NCBI GenBank assembly: GCA_002292265.1
Contig: DBBQ01000023.1
Coordinates: forward strand, 42,656 to 105,514
Reading direction: 5' to 3'
From: Flavobacteriaceae bacterium UBA980
GTDB lineage: Bacteria; Bacteroidota; Bacteroidia; Flavobacteriales; Flavobacteriaceae
Length of the DNA: 62,859 nt
The notes beneath the pieces are model-generated. The model did not search any database. It was not told where the DNA came from and saw only the letters and a list, made by a program, of their open reading frames with translations. Of this stretch, positions 18,613 through 27,861 are shown piece after piece. Both the position numbers and the translations under genes were made by a program. The first letter of the stretch is position 1. Each line of letters starts with the position of its first letter.

Positions 18613-20307
18613 ATGTCTGAAGATAAAAAGATTATTTTTTCGATGAATGGGGTTTCCAAAACCTACCCTAGTGCGCATCAGCCCGTTTTAAAAAATATTT
18701 ATTTAAGTTTCTTTTACGGAGCAAAAATAGGAATCCTAGGTCTCAACGGTTCGGGAAAGTCCACCTTGTTAAAGATTATTGCTGGTTTGGACAAAAACTT
18801 TCAAGGAGATGTTGTTTTTTCTAAAGAATACAAAGTAGGTTATTTGGAACAGGAACCTCAGTTGGATGAAGAAAAAACAGTTTTGGAAGTTGTCAAAGAA
18901 GGCGTAGCCGAAACGGTTGCCGTTCTGGAGGAATATAACCAAATCAACGATCAATTTGGATTGCCTGAAGTCTATGAAAATACAGACAAAATGCAACAGC
19001 TCATGGATCGACAGGCGGTATTACAGGATCAAATTGATGCCGTGAATGCTTGGGAACTGGACACCCAACTGGAAATCGCCATGGATGCCTTACGCACGGC
19101 TGCAGGAGATCAGAAAATCGGTGTCCTTTCCGGTGGAGAACGAAGAAGAGTGGCGTTGTGTCGCTTATTGTTGCAAAAACCAGACGTTCTCCTATTGGAT
19201 GAACCAACGAACCACCTTGATGCGGAATCGGTCCACTGGCTGGAACACCACTTGGCACGATACCAGGGAACAGTAATAGCTGTGACCCACGACCGTTATT
19301 TCTTGGACAATGTGGCGGGTTGGATACTGGAATTGGATCGGGGAGAAGGGATACCGTGGAAAGGGAATTACTCCTCTTGGTTGGATCAAAAATCCAAACG
19401 TTTGGCTCAAGAACAAAAGCAGTCTTCCAAACGGCAAAAAACCTTGGAACGTGAATTGGAATGGGTGCGTATGGCCCCAAAGGGAAGGCAATCCAAACAA
19501 AAAGCACGTTTGGCGAATTACGACAAGTTGATGAGTCAGGATCAAAAGCAGGTCGATGAAAAGTTGGAAATCTTTATTCCCAATGGTCCCCGATTGGGTA
19601 CCAATGTGATTGAAGCTTCTCAGGTTTCTAAAGCCTTTGGAGAAAAATTGTTGTATGACGATCTAAACTTTAGCTTACCACAAGCAGGGATTGTGGGAGT
19701 GATTGGACCCAACGGAGCGGGAAAATCCACCGTTTTCCGAATGATTATGGGAGAAGAATCACCCGATGGGGGAAACTTTTCTGTAGGAGAAACGGTACAA
19801 CTTGCCTATGTAGATCAGTCACACACAAATATTGATCCTGAAAAAACCATCTGGCAAAATTTTAGCGATGAACAAGATTTGATTATGCTCGGTGGGAGAC
19901 AGATCAATTCTCGCGCATTTTTAAGTCGTTTTAATTTTAGCGGAAGTGAACAGAATAAAAAGGTAGCCGCACTCTCAGGGGGAGAGCGCAACCGCTTGCA
20001 TTTGGCAATGACCTTAAAAGAGGAAGGAAATGTATTACTTCTCGATGAGCCTACCAATGACCTAGACGTCAACACTTTGCGTGCTCTTGAGGAAGGTTTG
20101 GAAAACTTTGCAGGTTGTGCTGTGGTCATTTCCCATGACCGCTGGTTCTTGGATCGGATTTGTACGCACATACTCGCCTTTGAAGGAGATTCTCAGGTAT
20201 ATTTCTTCGAAGGATCCTATTCCGGTTATGAGGAAAACAAGAAAAAACGTTTAGGTGAAGACTTGCTACCTAAAAGGATTCAATACCGAAAGTTGACAAG
20301 AGACTAA
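18613..20307 (+). CDS. ettA: Energy-dependent translational throttle protein, ABC-F ATPase
   Basis: Soluble tandem ABC ATPase without membrane segments that binds the ribosomal E site and gates elongation according to energy state. The 564-residue protein has two full nucleotide-binding domains: Walker A GLNGSGKST and GPNGAGKST, signatures LSGGERRRV and LSGGERNRL, and Walker B plus catalytic glutamate LLLDEPTNHLD and LLLDEPTNDLD. Length and the arm region (about residues 90-150) fit EttA rather than Uup or antibiotic-resistance ABC-F members. Preceded by the CAL67264-type gene. Confidence 0.93.
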   Translation: MSEDKKIIFSMNGVSKTYPSAHQPVLKNIYLSFFYGAKIGILGLNGSGKSTLLKIIAGLDKNFQGDVVFSKEYKVGYLEQEPQLDEEKTVLEVVKEGVAETVAVLEEYNQINDQFGLPEVYENTDKMQQLMDRQAVLQDQIDAVNAWELDTQLEIAMDALRTAAGDQKIGVLSGGERRRVALCRLLLQKPDVLLLDEPTNHLDAESVHWLEHHLARYQGTVIAVTHDRYFLDNVAGWILELDRGEGIPWKGNYSSWLDQKSKRLAQEQKQSSKRQKTLERELEWVRMAPKGRQSKQKARLANYDKLMSQDQKQVDEKLEIFIPNGPRLGTNVIEASQVSKAFGEKLLYDDLNFSLPQAGIVGVIGPNGAGKSTVFRMIMGEESPDGGNFSVGETVQLAYVDQSHTNIDPEKTIWQNFSDEQDLIMLGGRQINSRAFLSRFNFSGSEQNKKVAALSGGERNRLHLAMTLKEEGNVLLLDEPTNDLDVNTLRALEEGLENFAGCAVVISHDRWFLDRICTHILAFEGDSQVYFFEGSYSGYEENKKKRLGEDLLPKRIQYRKLTRD

Positions 20308-20360
20308 TACCATTCAAACAAGCCATTTACTATTCAGGAGTAAATTAATATTCTATTAAA

Positions 20361-21551
20361 ATGAATTCAAAAAAATTAAACATCGCTTCATTGCTGATGG
20401 GATTTCTTATGTTTTTGGGGTGTTCATCAGCACCTGAGCTCGGGACGTTTGGATATGATGTTGCGTTTCTAAAATCTCATACAGAAACGCTTGTTTTGGA
20501 AAGTCAGAACGGAGAATGTCAGGTAGCGCTGGCGCCTGCCTATCAAGGTCGGATTATGACCAGTACGTCACAGGGGTCAGAAGGTACAAGTTACGGGTGG
20601 ATCAATTACGACCTGATCGCTTCGAATCAGTTAGAGGAGAACATCAATGTTTTTGGAGGAGAAGATCGTTTTTGGTTAGGTCCGGAAGGGGGTCAGTATT
20701 CTATATTTTTTGCACCTGAAACCGATTTTACAATTGACAATTGGTTTACTCCAAAGGCAATCGATACAGATCCTTTTATTGTAAAAAAGAAGGAAAAGAA
20801 TTCTGTGCATTTTTCGCAACAAATCCGAGTTAAAAATTACAGCGACTTTGTTTTTGATCTCGATGTTGAACGAAAAGTATCAATTTTTGACAAATCGACC
20901 ATTGAAGATCAACTAGAAATCGCAATCGACTCTCAAATTTCTTTTGTAGGGTTTCAATCCGAAAATAAAATAACAAATACAGGGAGTCAGCCATGGAAAA
21001 AAGAATCGGGATTACTGTCGATATGGATTTTAGGAATGTTTAATCCTTCGCCAGAGACTACAGTGATTATTCCGTATCAAGGAATTTTAGAGCTGAATAC
21101 GGAGTATTTTGGTTCTATTGGTCCAGAACAATTAACTGTAAGTGACCATGCCGTCTTATTTAAAGGCGACGGGACCTACCGATCTAAAATAGGGTTACCG
21201 CCACAAAATATTAAAACACCGCTGTTTGGAAGCTATGACAAGAAAAATAGAATCTTGACAATTGTCCGTTTTCAATTTTCAGGCGAATCAACTTATGTGA
21301 ATTCTTTATGGGAACAGCAGGAGTTCCCTTACCAAGGCGATGTGGTAAATTCCTATAATGATGGTCCTTTGGAAGATGGGGTTCAACTAGGACCGTTTTA
21401 TGAATTGGAATCTTCCTCTGATTCCAAAGAATTAGGACCTGGTGAATCTATGGAGCATTGGCACAGCACCTATCATTTTGAAGGTGACTTTTCTTCCTTG
21501 AATACGCTTTCAAAAGACTTGTTAGGGTTTGATTTATCTGAATTGAACTGA
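20361..21551 (+). CDS. Lipoprotein, DUF6786-like (mutarotase-like fold)
   Basis: A 396-residue predicted lipoprotein; the N-terminal hydrophobic segment ends in the lipobox FLGC, giving a lipidated cysteine at about residue 21. The rest is beta-rich, with GGEDRFWLGPEGGQYSIFF and GESMEHWHSTYHF, which I recall from the DUF6786 family related to aldose-epimerase-like folds. Function unknown; a carbohydrate-binding or periplasmic role is an inference from fold only. It stands alone, 53 bp after ettA and convergent with the GNAT gene. Confidence 0.75.
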   Translation: MNSKKLNIASLLMGFLMFLGCSSAPELGTFGYDVAFLKSHTETLVLESQNGECQVALAPAYQGRIMTSTSQGSEGTSYGWINYDLIASNQLEENINVFGGEDRFWLGPEGGQYSIFFAPETDFTIDNWFTPKAIDTDPFIVKKKEKNSVHFSQQIRVKNYSDFVFDLDVERKVSIFDKSTIEDQLEIAIDSQISFVGFQSENKITNTGSQPWKKESGLLSIWILGMFNPSPETTVIIPYQGILELNTEYFGSIGPEQLTVSDHAVLFKGDGTYRSKIGLPPQNIKTPLFGSYDKKNRILTIVRFQFSGESTYVNSLWEQQEFPYQGDVVNSYNDGPLEDGVQLGPFYELESSSDSKELGPGESMEHWHSTYHFEGDFSSLNTLSKDLLGFDLSELN

Positions 21552-21563
21552 AACGAGAAAAAC

Positions 21564-22028
21564 TTAAAAATTCATTTCCATTTTAATATTCCCTCGGGAA
21601 TAAAGAACTTCAGGTTCCATAGGGACTTCAACAAAGCCGTATTTGCGGTAGAGATGGATGGAGTTTTTTAGAATTGTACTGGAGTACAGTATGATTTTAT
21701 TCCAGTTGCGTTTTTCAGCAAAAGTAATGGCGAATTGCATCATGGTATTTCCATGGCCTTTGCCACGATAGTTTGGATCTATTGCCATTTTACTAAATTC
21801 ATAGAGACGTTCTCCCTTTTTTATGTAGGCAAACGTGCCAAAGGTTTTTCCCTCTAATTCTGCCATTACGATAAATCCTCCAGGATCTAGGATTTCAGTT
21901 TGAGGATTGCTTAAGACCCTTTCGTCTATCGGTTCAACTTCAAAGTACATTTCCAACCATTCTACATTCAAGGTTTTGAAAGTTGAAGCATCTTCAGCAG
22001 TATATTTTCGAAACTGAATTTCAGCCAT
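21564..22028 (-). CDS. GNAT-family N-acetyltransferase
   Basis: A 154-residue acetyltransferase using acetyl-CoA. The core motif A is clear, [19 protein letters not shown], and motif B ends [15 protein letters not shown]. The substrate cannot be told from sequence. Its ATG overlaps the last codons of fumC by 8 bp, so it is translated from the fumC transcript. Confidence 0.88.
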   Translation of the reverse strand: MAEIQFRKYTAEDASTFKTLNVEWLEMYFEVEPIDERVLSNPQTEILDPGGFIVMAELEGKTFGTFAYIKKGERLYEFSKMAIDPNYRGKGHGNTMMQFAITFAEKRNWNKIILYSSTILKNSIHLYRKYGFVEVPMEPEVLYSRGNIKMEMNF

Positions 22029-23415
22029 TACCTGTCATATCTTCTGGTCGAACCCATTGATCAAATTCTTCTTCGGTAAGGTATCCCAATGCCAAACTGG
22101 CCTCCTTTAGTGTTGTTCCTTCTTGATGAGCTTTGTTGGCAATTTCAGCTGCTTTGTAGTAACCAATTTTAGTATTGAGTGCAGTAACCAACATCAGGGA
22201 ATTTTGTACTAATTCCTCAATGCGATTGTGATTTGGTTCAATCCCATCCACACAGTTCACAGCAAAACTCACACACGCATCTCCTAGCAATTGTGCCGAT
22301 TGGATGGTATTGGCAGCCATCAGGGGTTTGAATACATTCAGTTCGTAATGGCCTTGTGCGCCTCCTACACTTACCGCCACATCGTTGCCCATCACTTGAG
22401 CACAAACCATGGTCAGTGCTTCAGATTGCGTAGGGTTGATTTTTCCTGGCATGATTGAACTTCCGGGTTCATTGGCTGGAATAATAAGCTCTCCGATCCC
22501 TGAACGGGGTCCGGAGGACAGCAGACGGATGTCATTGGCAATTTTATTTAAAGAAACAGCTAATTGCTTTAAAGCACCATGGGTTTCTACTATGGCATCA
22601 TGTGCGGCAAGCGCCTCAAATTTATTTTGTGCTGTGACAAAAGGAAGCTTTGTAAATTGAGCAATATAGTCCGCTACTTTTTCGGAATACCCTTCGGGTG
22701 TGTTGATTCCAGTTCCAACGGCAGTTCCTCCCAAGGCTAATTCTGAGAGGTGTTCTAAAGTGTTTTCTAGGGCCTTTACACCGTGCTCCAATTGAGAAAC
22801 ATAGCCCGAGAACTCTTGTCCCAAAGTTAGGGGAGTGGCGTCCATTAAGTGGGTTCTCCCAATTTTCACAACGTCTTTAAAAGCCACTGCTTTTTTTTGT
22901 AATGCAGTTCGTAACTGCCGCACACCGGGTAGCGTTATTTCTGCTATTTTTTTATAAACGGCAATATGCATCCCAGTAGGGAAGGTGTCGTTGGAAGATT
23001 GAGATTTGTTCACATCGTCATTGGGAGCTAAGGTTTTTTCACCCTCACCCAAGTTCTTGCCGGCCAAAACGTGAGCTCGATTGGCAATGACTTCATTGAC
23101 ATTCATATTGCTTTGGGTTCCCGATCCAGTTTGCCAAATCACCAAAGGAAATTGATCGTCCAGTTTTCCTGCTAAAATTTCATCACAAACTTGAGCAATA
23201 CGATCGCGTTTTTCTGATGACAAAACACCGGAGTCACAGTTGGTATAGGCAGCTGCTTTTTTGAGATACGCAAAGCCATATACGATTTCTAAAGGCATGG
23301 ACGCGGGAGCTCCAATTTTAAAATTGGTACGTGAACGTTCGGTTTGTGCTCCCCAATACACCTCTTTGGGCACTTTTACTTCCCCTATAGTGTCTTTTTC
23401 AATACGATACTCCAT
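22021..23415 (-). CDS. fumC: Class II fumarate hydratase
   Basis: Iron-independent fumarase of the TCA cycle; interconverts fumarate and malate. The 464-residue protein shows the superfamily signature [15 protein letters not shown] with the catalytic serine near residue 318, plus [14 protein letters not shown] and [12 protein letters not shown]. Length is standard. It heads a two-gene unit with the overlapping GNAT gene. The upstream region holds a TTG-N17-TATTTTTA promoter candidate. Confidence 0.98.
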   Translation of the reverse strand: MEYRIEKDTIGEVKVPKEVYWGAQTERSRTNFKIGAPASMPLEIVYGFAYLKKAAAYTNCDSGVLSSEKRDRIAQVCDEILAGKLDDQFPLVIWQTGSGTQSNMNVNEVIANRAHVLAGKNLGEGEKTLAPNDDVNKSQSSNDTFPTGMHIAVYKKIAEITLPGVRQLRTALQKKAVAFKDVVKIGRTHLMDATPLTLGQEFSGYVSQLEHGVKALENTLEHLSELALGGTAVGTGINTPEGYSEKVADYIAQFTKLPFVTAQNKFEALAAHDAIVETHGALKQLAVSLNKIANDIRLLSSGPRSGIGELIIPANEPGSSIMPGKINPTQSEALTMVCAQVMGNDVAVSVGGAQGHYELNVFKPLMAANTIQSAQLLGDACVSFAVNCVDGIEPNHNRIEELVQNSLMLVTALNTKIGYYKAAEIANKAHQEGTTLKEASLALGYLTEEEFDQWVRPEDMTGNG

Positions 23416-23430
23416 ACTTTAAATTTTATG

Positions 23431-23458
23431 TAAAAATACTAGGTTTCAGAAAAATCAA
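23431..23458 (-). promoter_or_regulatory. Promoter candidate for fumC
   Basis: On the minus strand: TTG (23458-23456), 17 nt, TATTTTTA (23438-23431), one mismatch to TAnnTTTG, 15 nt before the fumC ATG. Confidence 0.4.
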
Positions 23459-23535
23459 TGGACTCCAAGGAATTATTTTGTTGAAAACTGTAATTAAAAT
23501 TGTTCCTTGAGGAAATATAGAATAGAAAAAATACC

Positions 23536-23543
23536 TATTTTTG
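23536..23543 (+). promoter_or_regulatory. TAnnTTTG box before the small membrane-protein gene
   Basis: Perfect TATTTTTG, 18 nt before ATG 23562. The nearest upstream TTG (23507-23509) is 26 nt away, slightly too far. Confidence 0.4.
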
Positions 23544-23561
23544 TTCTCGTAAAACAAAAGT

Positions 23562-23735
23562 ATGTTTGAATTTGATCAATATCTCGGATTTCTTTCTTTC
23601 CTTACAATTTTGACCATCGGTTTTTGGCTGATGATCTTTTTGCTCACTTTCGTTATTCCTTACTGGCTTGTAGGTGCGTTGATTGAGTATTTAAAATACG
23701 GAAGAAACAAAGAGACAATCGAAAAAAAGAAATAA
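23562..23735 (+). CDS. 57-residue single-pass membrane peptide, unknown
   Basis: Small open frame with ATG 23562 and TAA 23733-23735. It encodes a short acidic/aromatic N terminus (MFEFDQYLGF), a long hydrophobic stretch (about residues 12-44, one or two membrane passes) and a charged tail (KYGRNKETIEKKK), a topology typical of real small membrane proteins. A perfect TAnnTTTG box lies 18 nt upstream and a short hairpin with eight Ts follows the stop, making a complete transcription unit between fumC and the receptor gene. I do not recognise the family. It was found by reading the gap. Confidence 0.6.
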   Translation: MFEFDQYLGFLSFLTILTIGFWLMIFLLTFVIPYWLVGALIEYLKYGRNKETIEKKK

Positions 23736-23741
23736 CAAAAG

Positions 23742-23762
23742 GAGCTTAAAGCTCTTTTTTTT
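23742..23762 (+). terminator. Short terminator after the 57-residue peptide gene
   Basis: GAGCT/AGCTC hairpin (5-bp stem, 3-nt loop; 23742-23754) followed by a T8 run, 6 bp after the TAA. The stem is short, so strength is uncertain. Confidence 0.5.
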
Positions 23763-23766
23763 ATCC

Positions 23767-26214
23767 TCAAAAATCAGGTCCATCACCCCCATCACCTCCA
23801 AAACCACCATTGCGATTTCTTTTTCGGTCCATTTTGCGTTCGTTAATGCGGTAGGTTAGCGTAAAGACATAAGTGGGTTGTCTCCACTGAAATTCTGTAT
23901 AATTTCTAAAGTCAGGTGTTTCAGTAGTACTTTTTCGTCTAGAGGAGTTGAGGATATCGCTCACTCGAAATGAAAGTTCTCCTTTCTTTTTGAATAAGGA
24001 TTTATTTAAAGCTCCAGAGAAGGTTACTATTCCCTTTGATTCAGTTTGTGCATTAGCCCTAGGACCAAAATAAAATCCTCTCAGTTGGGCATTAATTCCC
24101 AAAGGAAGTGGAAAGCTGCTATTCACTCGGGCAAACCAACTCACGATCTCGCGATCCAATACGATTCCCTTGTAGCTCCCTTCAGTCATAGAGTTGAAGA
24201 TATTGAAGTTTCCACTGATTCGAACTCTTCGTTTGGGGGAGTAGGTAAGAGTAAACTCTGTACCTGTTCTCGAATTTTCAGATAGATTTATGGAGGTGGA
24301 ACGAAACTCAGGAAGCTCAACAAGTGGATTTTCACTTACAACGACCAAAGCTCCTGTGGCTTCGGTTATGCGTTCGATTACTTGGGAAGCTCGTTGGAAA
24401 TAAACTGAACCATTAAACGTAAATTTCTCCCATCTTTTGAGGTATCCCAAATCGAATAAATTGGAATACGATGGATCCAAATCAGGGTTTCCTTGTCTAA
24501 AAAAGGTCAAACTTGTAAGGGACCTAAAAGGGTTTAAGGACCACGAACGCGGACGTCTGATTCGCCGACTGTAGCCCAAGGTTACATTTTCTTTTTCAGT
24601 AAACTCGTAAGATAGGTTTAGGGTGGGAAACCAATCTGTATACTCTTTTTCTTTAAACACACCGATGGTTTTTTGATCGATCTCAATATGGGTCTTTTCC
24701 ATTCGCAGCCCCATCAGGTAAGAAAATTTATTCACCTTTTGTCCAAACTGAGTGTAGGCAGCATTTACATTTTGAGTAAAGCCCAAAAAGTTAGTCAGTT
24801 GAACGTTAGGGCTTCTTCCACTGTCCAATAAATCAAAAACATTGTAGGCGGTTTCTTGAAAGCTAAAATCTCCTCGATATCCCAACTCGAATTGGGTGTT
24901 CTCATCTATGGGCCAAACGTAGTCCATTTGAATTAAAGTTCTTTTTTGGTCTTCTAGACTTTCGGACTCCTGGTTGAAGGTACTTGTATTTTCTGCGAGA
25001 TCGTTTTCATCTTCTGAACTGGATTCTGTTTGAAATTCGATGACAAGTTCATGCCCTTTGTCATCAAATTTTCTAGTAAAATTGGCAGTAAATTGTTGAG
25101 AATTATCCAGTTCCTCTTCAAATTGATAACGGCCAAATTGGTCGATTGTCAATCCACTTGCATTGAGATTTTCAATTTCTGTGCTGTTGTTACTCTCATT
25201 ATCGCTTCGTCGTACAAAGCCGCTAACAGTAAGTGATGTTTTTTCGTCAAAGTTGTATTCAGCTCCTAAATTGAAAAAAACACTTTTTCGATTTCGAATG
25301 TATTCTCTTTCTTCATTTACAAAACGAAGGGGGTCAAAATTTTCGCTTTCAAAAATACCTCCCCCGCGTGATTCCGAATCACGAAGCGAAGTGGTACTGA
25401 AAAAATTTACTTTTTTGGTGCGCCAGTTCAGTGAAGCATTTCCTCCGAAAGTGGTGGGAAGACCACCATTCACTACAAAAGACCCATTAAATCCTTCGAG
25501 TTCTTCTTTTTTAAGAATGATATTTAGAATTCCAGCGGTCCCAGAAGCTTCGTAGCGTGCCGAAGGAGAAGTTACAACTTCTACTTTTTCTATCGATTCC
25601 GCAGGTAAAGAGCGCAATCCTTGTGGTCCAGACAACCCGACGAGGCCAGAGGGTTTACCATTGATTAAAATACGGACGTTTTGATTTCCCCGCAGAGCAA
25701 TATTTCCCTCTACATCCACTGAGACGGAAGGGACATTGTCCAACACATCGGCTACGGAACCTCCGCGGACAGTAATGTCTTTTCCTACGTTGTAGATGCG
25801 TTTATCCAATCGAATTTCGACCTCTGTACGTTCTCCTACAAGTTCTATTTCATCCAAGGACTCCGCAGCAATCTGCAGGGCAATGGTGCCCAAGTTTTCA
25901 TCAGCACGAAGCACTTTTTCATCATATTGAATTTTGTCAAAACCAATGTATTCTATGGTTACATTGTATTTTCCAGGAAAAACGTCTAAATTAAATTTCC
26001 CCTTGCTGTCTGATATCCCTCCTTGAATTCGGTCGGGAAAGCGTTTGTTGACTAAGGATATCGTGGCATATTCCAAAGCCTCTTGAGTTTCTTGATCAAT
26101 GACTGTACCTGTCAGTTTTATTTTTTTAAAATTGGGACGCCCGCTGGTTTGGGGTTGTTGTCCAAAAACAACAGTGGTAAGTAGTCCTAAAATAAGGATA
26201 AAGTAGTTCTTCAT
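23767..26214 (-). CDS. TonB-dependent receptor-like outer membrane beta-barrel protein
   Basis: An 815-residue outer membrane protein. Order: signal peptide (MKNYFILILGLLTTVVFG), a carboxypeptidase-regulatory-like beta domain (about residues 30-110), a plug domain (about 125-230, with GGSVADVLDNVPSVSVD and SARYEASGTAGILNIILKK) and a barrel of the OMP_b-brl_3 kind. The C terminus ends in a basic/glycine-rich tail (RNRNGGFGGDGGDGPDF) instead of the usual aromatic-ended strand. I take ATG 26214; ATG 26238 is also in frame. No SusD-like partner is adjacent, so glycan import is not implied; the ligand is unknown. Confidence 0.88.
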   Translation of the reverse strand: MKNYFILILGLLTTVVFGQQPQTSGRPNFKKIKLTGTVIDQETQEALEYATISLVNKRFPDRIQGGISDSKGKFNLDVFPGKYNVTIEYIGFDKIQYDEKVLRADENLGTIALQIAAESLDEIELVGERTEVEIRLDKRIYNVGKDITVRGGSVADVLDNVPSVSVDVEGNIALRGNQNVRILINGKPSGLVGLSGPQGLRSLPAESIEKVEVVTSPSARYEASGTAGILNIILKKEELEGFNGSFVVNGGLPTTFGGNASLNWRTKKVNFFSTTSLRDSESRGGGIFESENFDPLRFVNEEREYIRNRKSVFFNLGAEYNFDEKTSLTVSGFVRRSDNESNNSTEIENLNASGLTIDQFGRYQFEEELDNSQQFTANFTRKFDDKGHELVIEFQTESSSEDENDLAENTSTFNQESESLEDQKRTLIQMDYVWPIDENTQFELGYRGDFSFQETAYNVFDLLDSGRSPNVQLTNFLGFTQNVNAAYTQFGQKVNKFSYLMGLRMEKTHIEIDQKTIGVFKEKEYTDWFPTLNLSYEFTEKENVTLGYSRRIRRPRSWSLNPFRSLTSLTFFRQGNPDLDPSYSNLFDLGYLKRWEKFTFNGSVYFQRASQVIERITEATGALVVVSENPLVELPEFRSTSINLSENSRTGTEFTLTYSPKRRVRISGNFNIFNSMTEGSYKGIVLDREIVSWFARVNSSFPLPLGINAQLRGFYFGPRANAQTESKGIVTFSGALNKSLFKKKGELSFRVSDILNSSRRKSTTETPDFRNYTEFQWRQPTYVFTLTYRINERKMDRKRNRNGGFGGDGGDGPDF

Positions 26215-26255
26215 AGCTTTTATAAAGCTTTTTGACATTTAATAGGATTAAGGGT

Positions 26256-26606
26256 TTAATCCACTTTTAAAAATTCGATTAAATTTTCGATGGGTCTTGC
26301 AAGTACTCCACTTGTTTTCCCCTCTACTATGGGACGTTCGATGAGTTTAGGAAAAGAGACTAAGGCATCAAGAATTTGACTTTCCGATATGGTTTTACGG
26401 TCGGGAATGGCCTTCCATTCCTTTTCGTTTTTGCGGACAAGGGCACTTGGCTGGAGTTTTATTTTTTCTAAAAGTTCCTGCAATGCACCTTTAGTTAGAG
26501 GATTTTCTAAATACAAGATCACTTCGTGTTCCACTTTTTCTTCTTGCAGCAGGTGAAGTGCTTCTCTAGATTTTCGACAACGGGGGTTGTGATAGATTTT
26601 TAACAC
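26256..26606 (-). CDS. ArsC/YfgD-family thioredoxin-fold protein
   Basis: A 116-residue ArsC-family protein. It has the single N-terminal cysteine in YHNPRCRKSR (C10) and the family's C-terminal LIERPIV and LARPIEN blocks with their arginines. The CRKSR motif resembles E. coli YfgD-type proteins more than the CGTSR of plasmid arsenate reductases, and no other ars gene is nearby, so arsenic detoxification should not be assumed. Start is GTG 26606. It lies downstream of the rplT terminator and before the receptor gene on the same strand. Confidence 0.82.
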   Translation of the reverse strand: MLKIYHNPRCRKSREALHLLQEEKVEHEVILYLENPLTKGALQELLEKIKLQPSALVRKNEKEWKAIPDRKTISESQILDALVSFPKLIERPIVEGKTSGVLARPIENLIEFLKVD

Positions 26607-26622
26607 AATAAAAAGTAAAAAA

Positions 26623-26642
26623 AAACTACCCGAAGGTAGTTT
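26623..26642 (-). terminator. Terminator of the thrS-infC-rpmI-rplT operon
   Basis: Stem of 8 bp (AAACTACC/GGTAGTTT) closing a 4-nt loop; on the minus strand it is TTCG-looped and followed by a T run. It lies 5 bp after the rplT stop. Confidence 0.88.
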
Positions 26643-26647
26643 GATAA

Positions 26648-26992
26648 TTATTTGATTTTGTCTACAATGGCTTTAAAAGCATCGGGATGATTCATCGCTA
26701 AGTCAGCGAGCACCTTTCGGTTTAAGTCGATGTGGTTTTCTTTGACTTTACCCATAAACTGACTGTACGACATTCCATTGAGTCGTGCACCGGCATTGAT
26801 CCGGGCAATCCACAACGCTCTAAAGTTACGTTTTTTGACTCTGCGGTCGCGGTAAGAGTATTGCATGGCTTTCTCCACCGCATTCTTAGCGATAGTCCAG
26901 ACGTTTTTACGGCGTCCGAAATAGCCTTTGGCTTGCTTGAGAATTTTTTTTCTTCTTGCTCTTGAAGCTACTGAATTTACTGATCTTGGCAT
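26648..26992 (-). CDS. rplT: 50S ribosomal protein L20
   Basis: Basic 114-residue ribosomal protein that binds 23S rRNA early in 50S assembly. It begins [20 protein letters not shown], with the family motif [20 protein letters not shown] and the ending that includes [21 protein letters not shown]. Length is normal. Last gene of the thrS-infC-rpmI-rplT operon, with a hairpin terminator 5 bp downstream. In E. coli, L20 represses its own operon by binding the leader; no such structure was resolved here. Confidence 0.98.
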   Translation of the reverse strand: MPRSVNSVASRARRKKILKQAKGYFGRRKNVWTIAKNAVEKAMQYSYRDRRVKKRNFRALWIARINAGARLNGMSYSQFMGKVKENHIDLNRKVLADLAMNHPDAFKAIVDKIK

Positions 26993-27080
26993 TATTTGTT
27001 GTTTTTTGAAGGAGGCGGTATTACTACGCTTTGAGAGCCTTACTTCGGGTTGAAAAAATTAAATTAAACCAGGGGCATTT

Positions 27081-27278
27081 TTACACTAGACGCAATTGCT
27101 CCTTAATGTTCTGCGCATCACTTTCGTGCACCAGTCCAGAATGGGTCAATTTCAACTTGCGTTTTTTTGATTTTTTCGTCAAGATGTGACTCTTGAATGC
27201 GTGCTTTCTTTTGATTTTACCACTTCCAGTAAGTTTGAAGCGTTTTTTAGCACTTGATTTTGTTTTCATTTTTGGCAT
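27081..27278 (-). CDS. rpmI: 50S ribosomal protein L35
   Basis: Basic 65-residue ribosomal protein of the large subunit. It starts [20 protein letters not shown] and has the family's [20 protein letters not shown] block. Placed between infC (12 bp away) and rplT (88 bp away), the standard order for this translation operon. Confidence 0.97.
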   Translation of the reverse strand: MPKMKTKSSAKKRFKLTGSGKIKRKHAFKSHILTKKSKKRKLKLTHSGLVHESDAQNIKEQLRLV

Positions 27279-27290
27279 GACGTCTCTTTT

Positions 27291-27845
27291 TTATTTTTTT
27301 CTGGGAGTGATGAACATAATCATCTTTTTTCCCTCCAATAAAGGCATTTGTTCTACTTTCCCGATCTCCTCTAAATCTTGCGCCAAACGCAATAACAAGA
27401 TTTGACCTTTTTCTTTAAAAACGATGGAACGACCCTTAAAAAAAACAAAGGCTTTTAACTTAGCTCCTTCTTTGAGGAACTTTTCCGCGTGTTTCTTTTT
27501 AAACTCGTAGTCGTGCTCATCGGTGTTGGGTCCAAAGCGAATCTCTTTGACTATAATTTTAGTCGATTTTGCTTTGAGCGCCTTATCACGTTTTTTTTGG
27601 TCGTATAAGAACTTTTTATACTCTAATATTTTACAAACTGGAGGTGAAGCTTTCGGCGAAATTTCTACGAGATCTAATTCCAGGTCTTTTGCTATGGATA
27701 ACGCTTTGTTTAGTGGATACACTCCGACTTCCACATTATCTCCAACCAGACGCACTTCGTGGGCTGTAATTTTCTCATTGATCCGATGGGGATCTTGCTT
27801 GAAAACCCTTCCTGGGCTGTTCGATCTTCTTCTTCGTATTGCTAT
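27291..27845 (-). CDS. infC: Translation initiation factor IF-3, apparent AUA start
   Basis: IF-3 binds the 30S subunit, prevents premature 50S joining and proofreads the start codon. The C-terminal block [18 protein letters not shown] and FVFFKGRS are clear. The first ATG/GTG-type start (GTG 27755) would cut off about 30 N-terminal residues. Reading upstream in frame gives [14 protein letters not shown] then [16 protein letters not shown], the expected N-terminal domain, and the only possible first codon there is ATA at 27845-27843; an in-frame stop lies four codons further up. With that start the protein is 184 residues, the normal length. It begins 16 bp after the thrS stop. Confidence 0.93.
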   Translation of the reverse strand: MAIRRRRSNSPGRVFKQDPHRINEKITAHEVRLVGDNVEVGVYPLNKALSIAKDLELDLVEISPKASPPVCKILEYKKFLYDQKKRDKALKAKSTKIIVKEIRFGPNTDEHDYEFKKKHAEKFLKEGAKLKAFVFFKGRSIVFKEKGQILLLRLAQDLEEIGKVEQMPLLEGKKMIMFITPRKK

Positions 27846-27861
27846 GTCACTTACTTTTTAA

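Noticed and set aside
26256..26606. Arsenic resistance determinant
   Set aside because: The ArsC-like protein has a YfgD-type active site and no arsR, arsB or acr3 neighbour.
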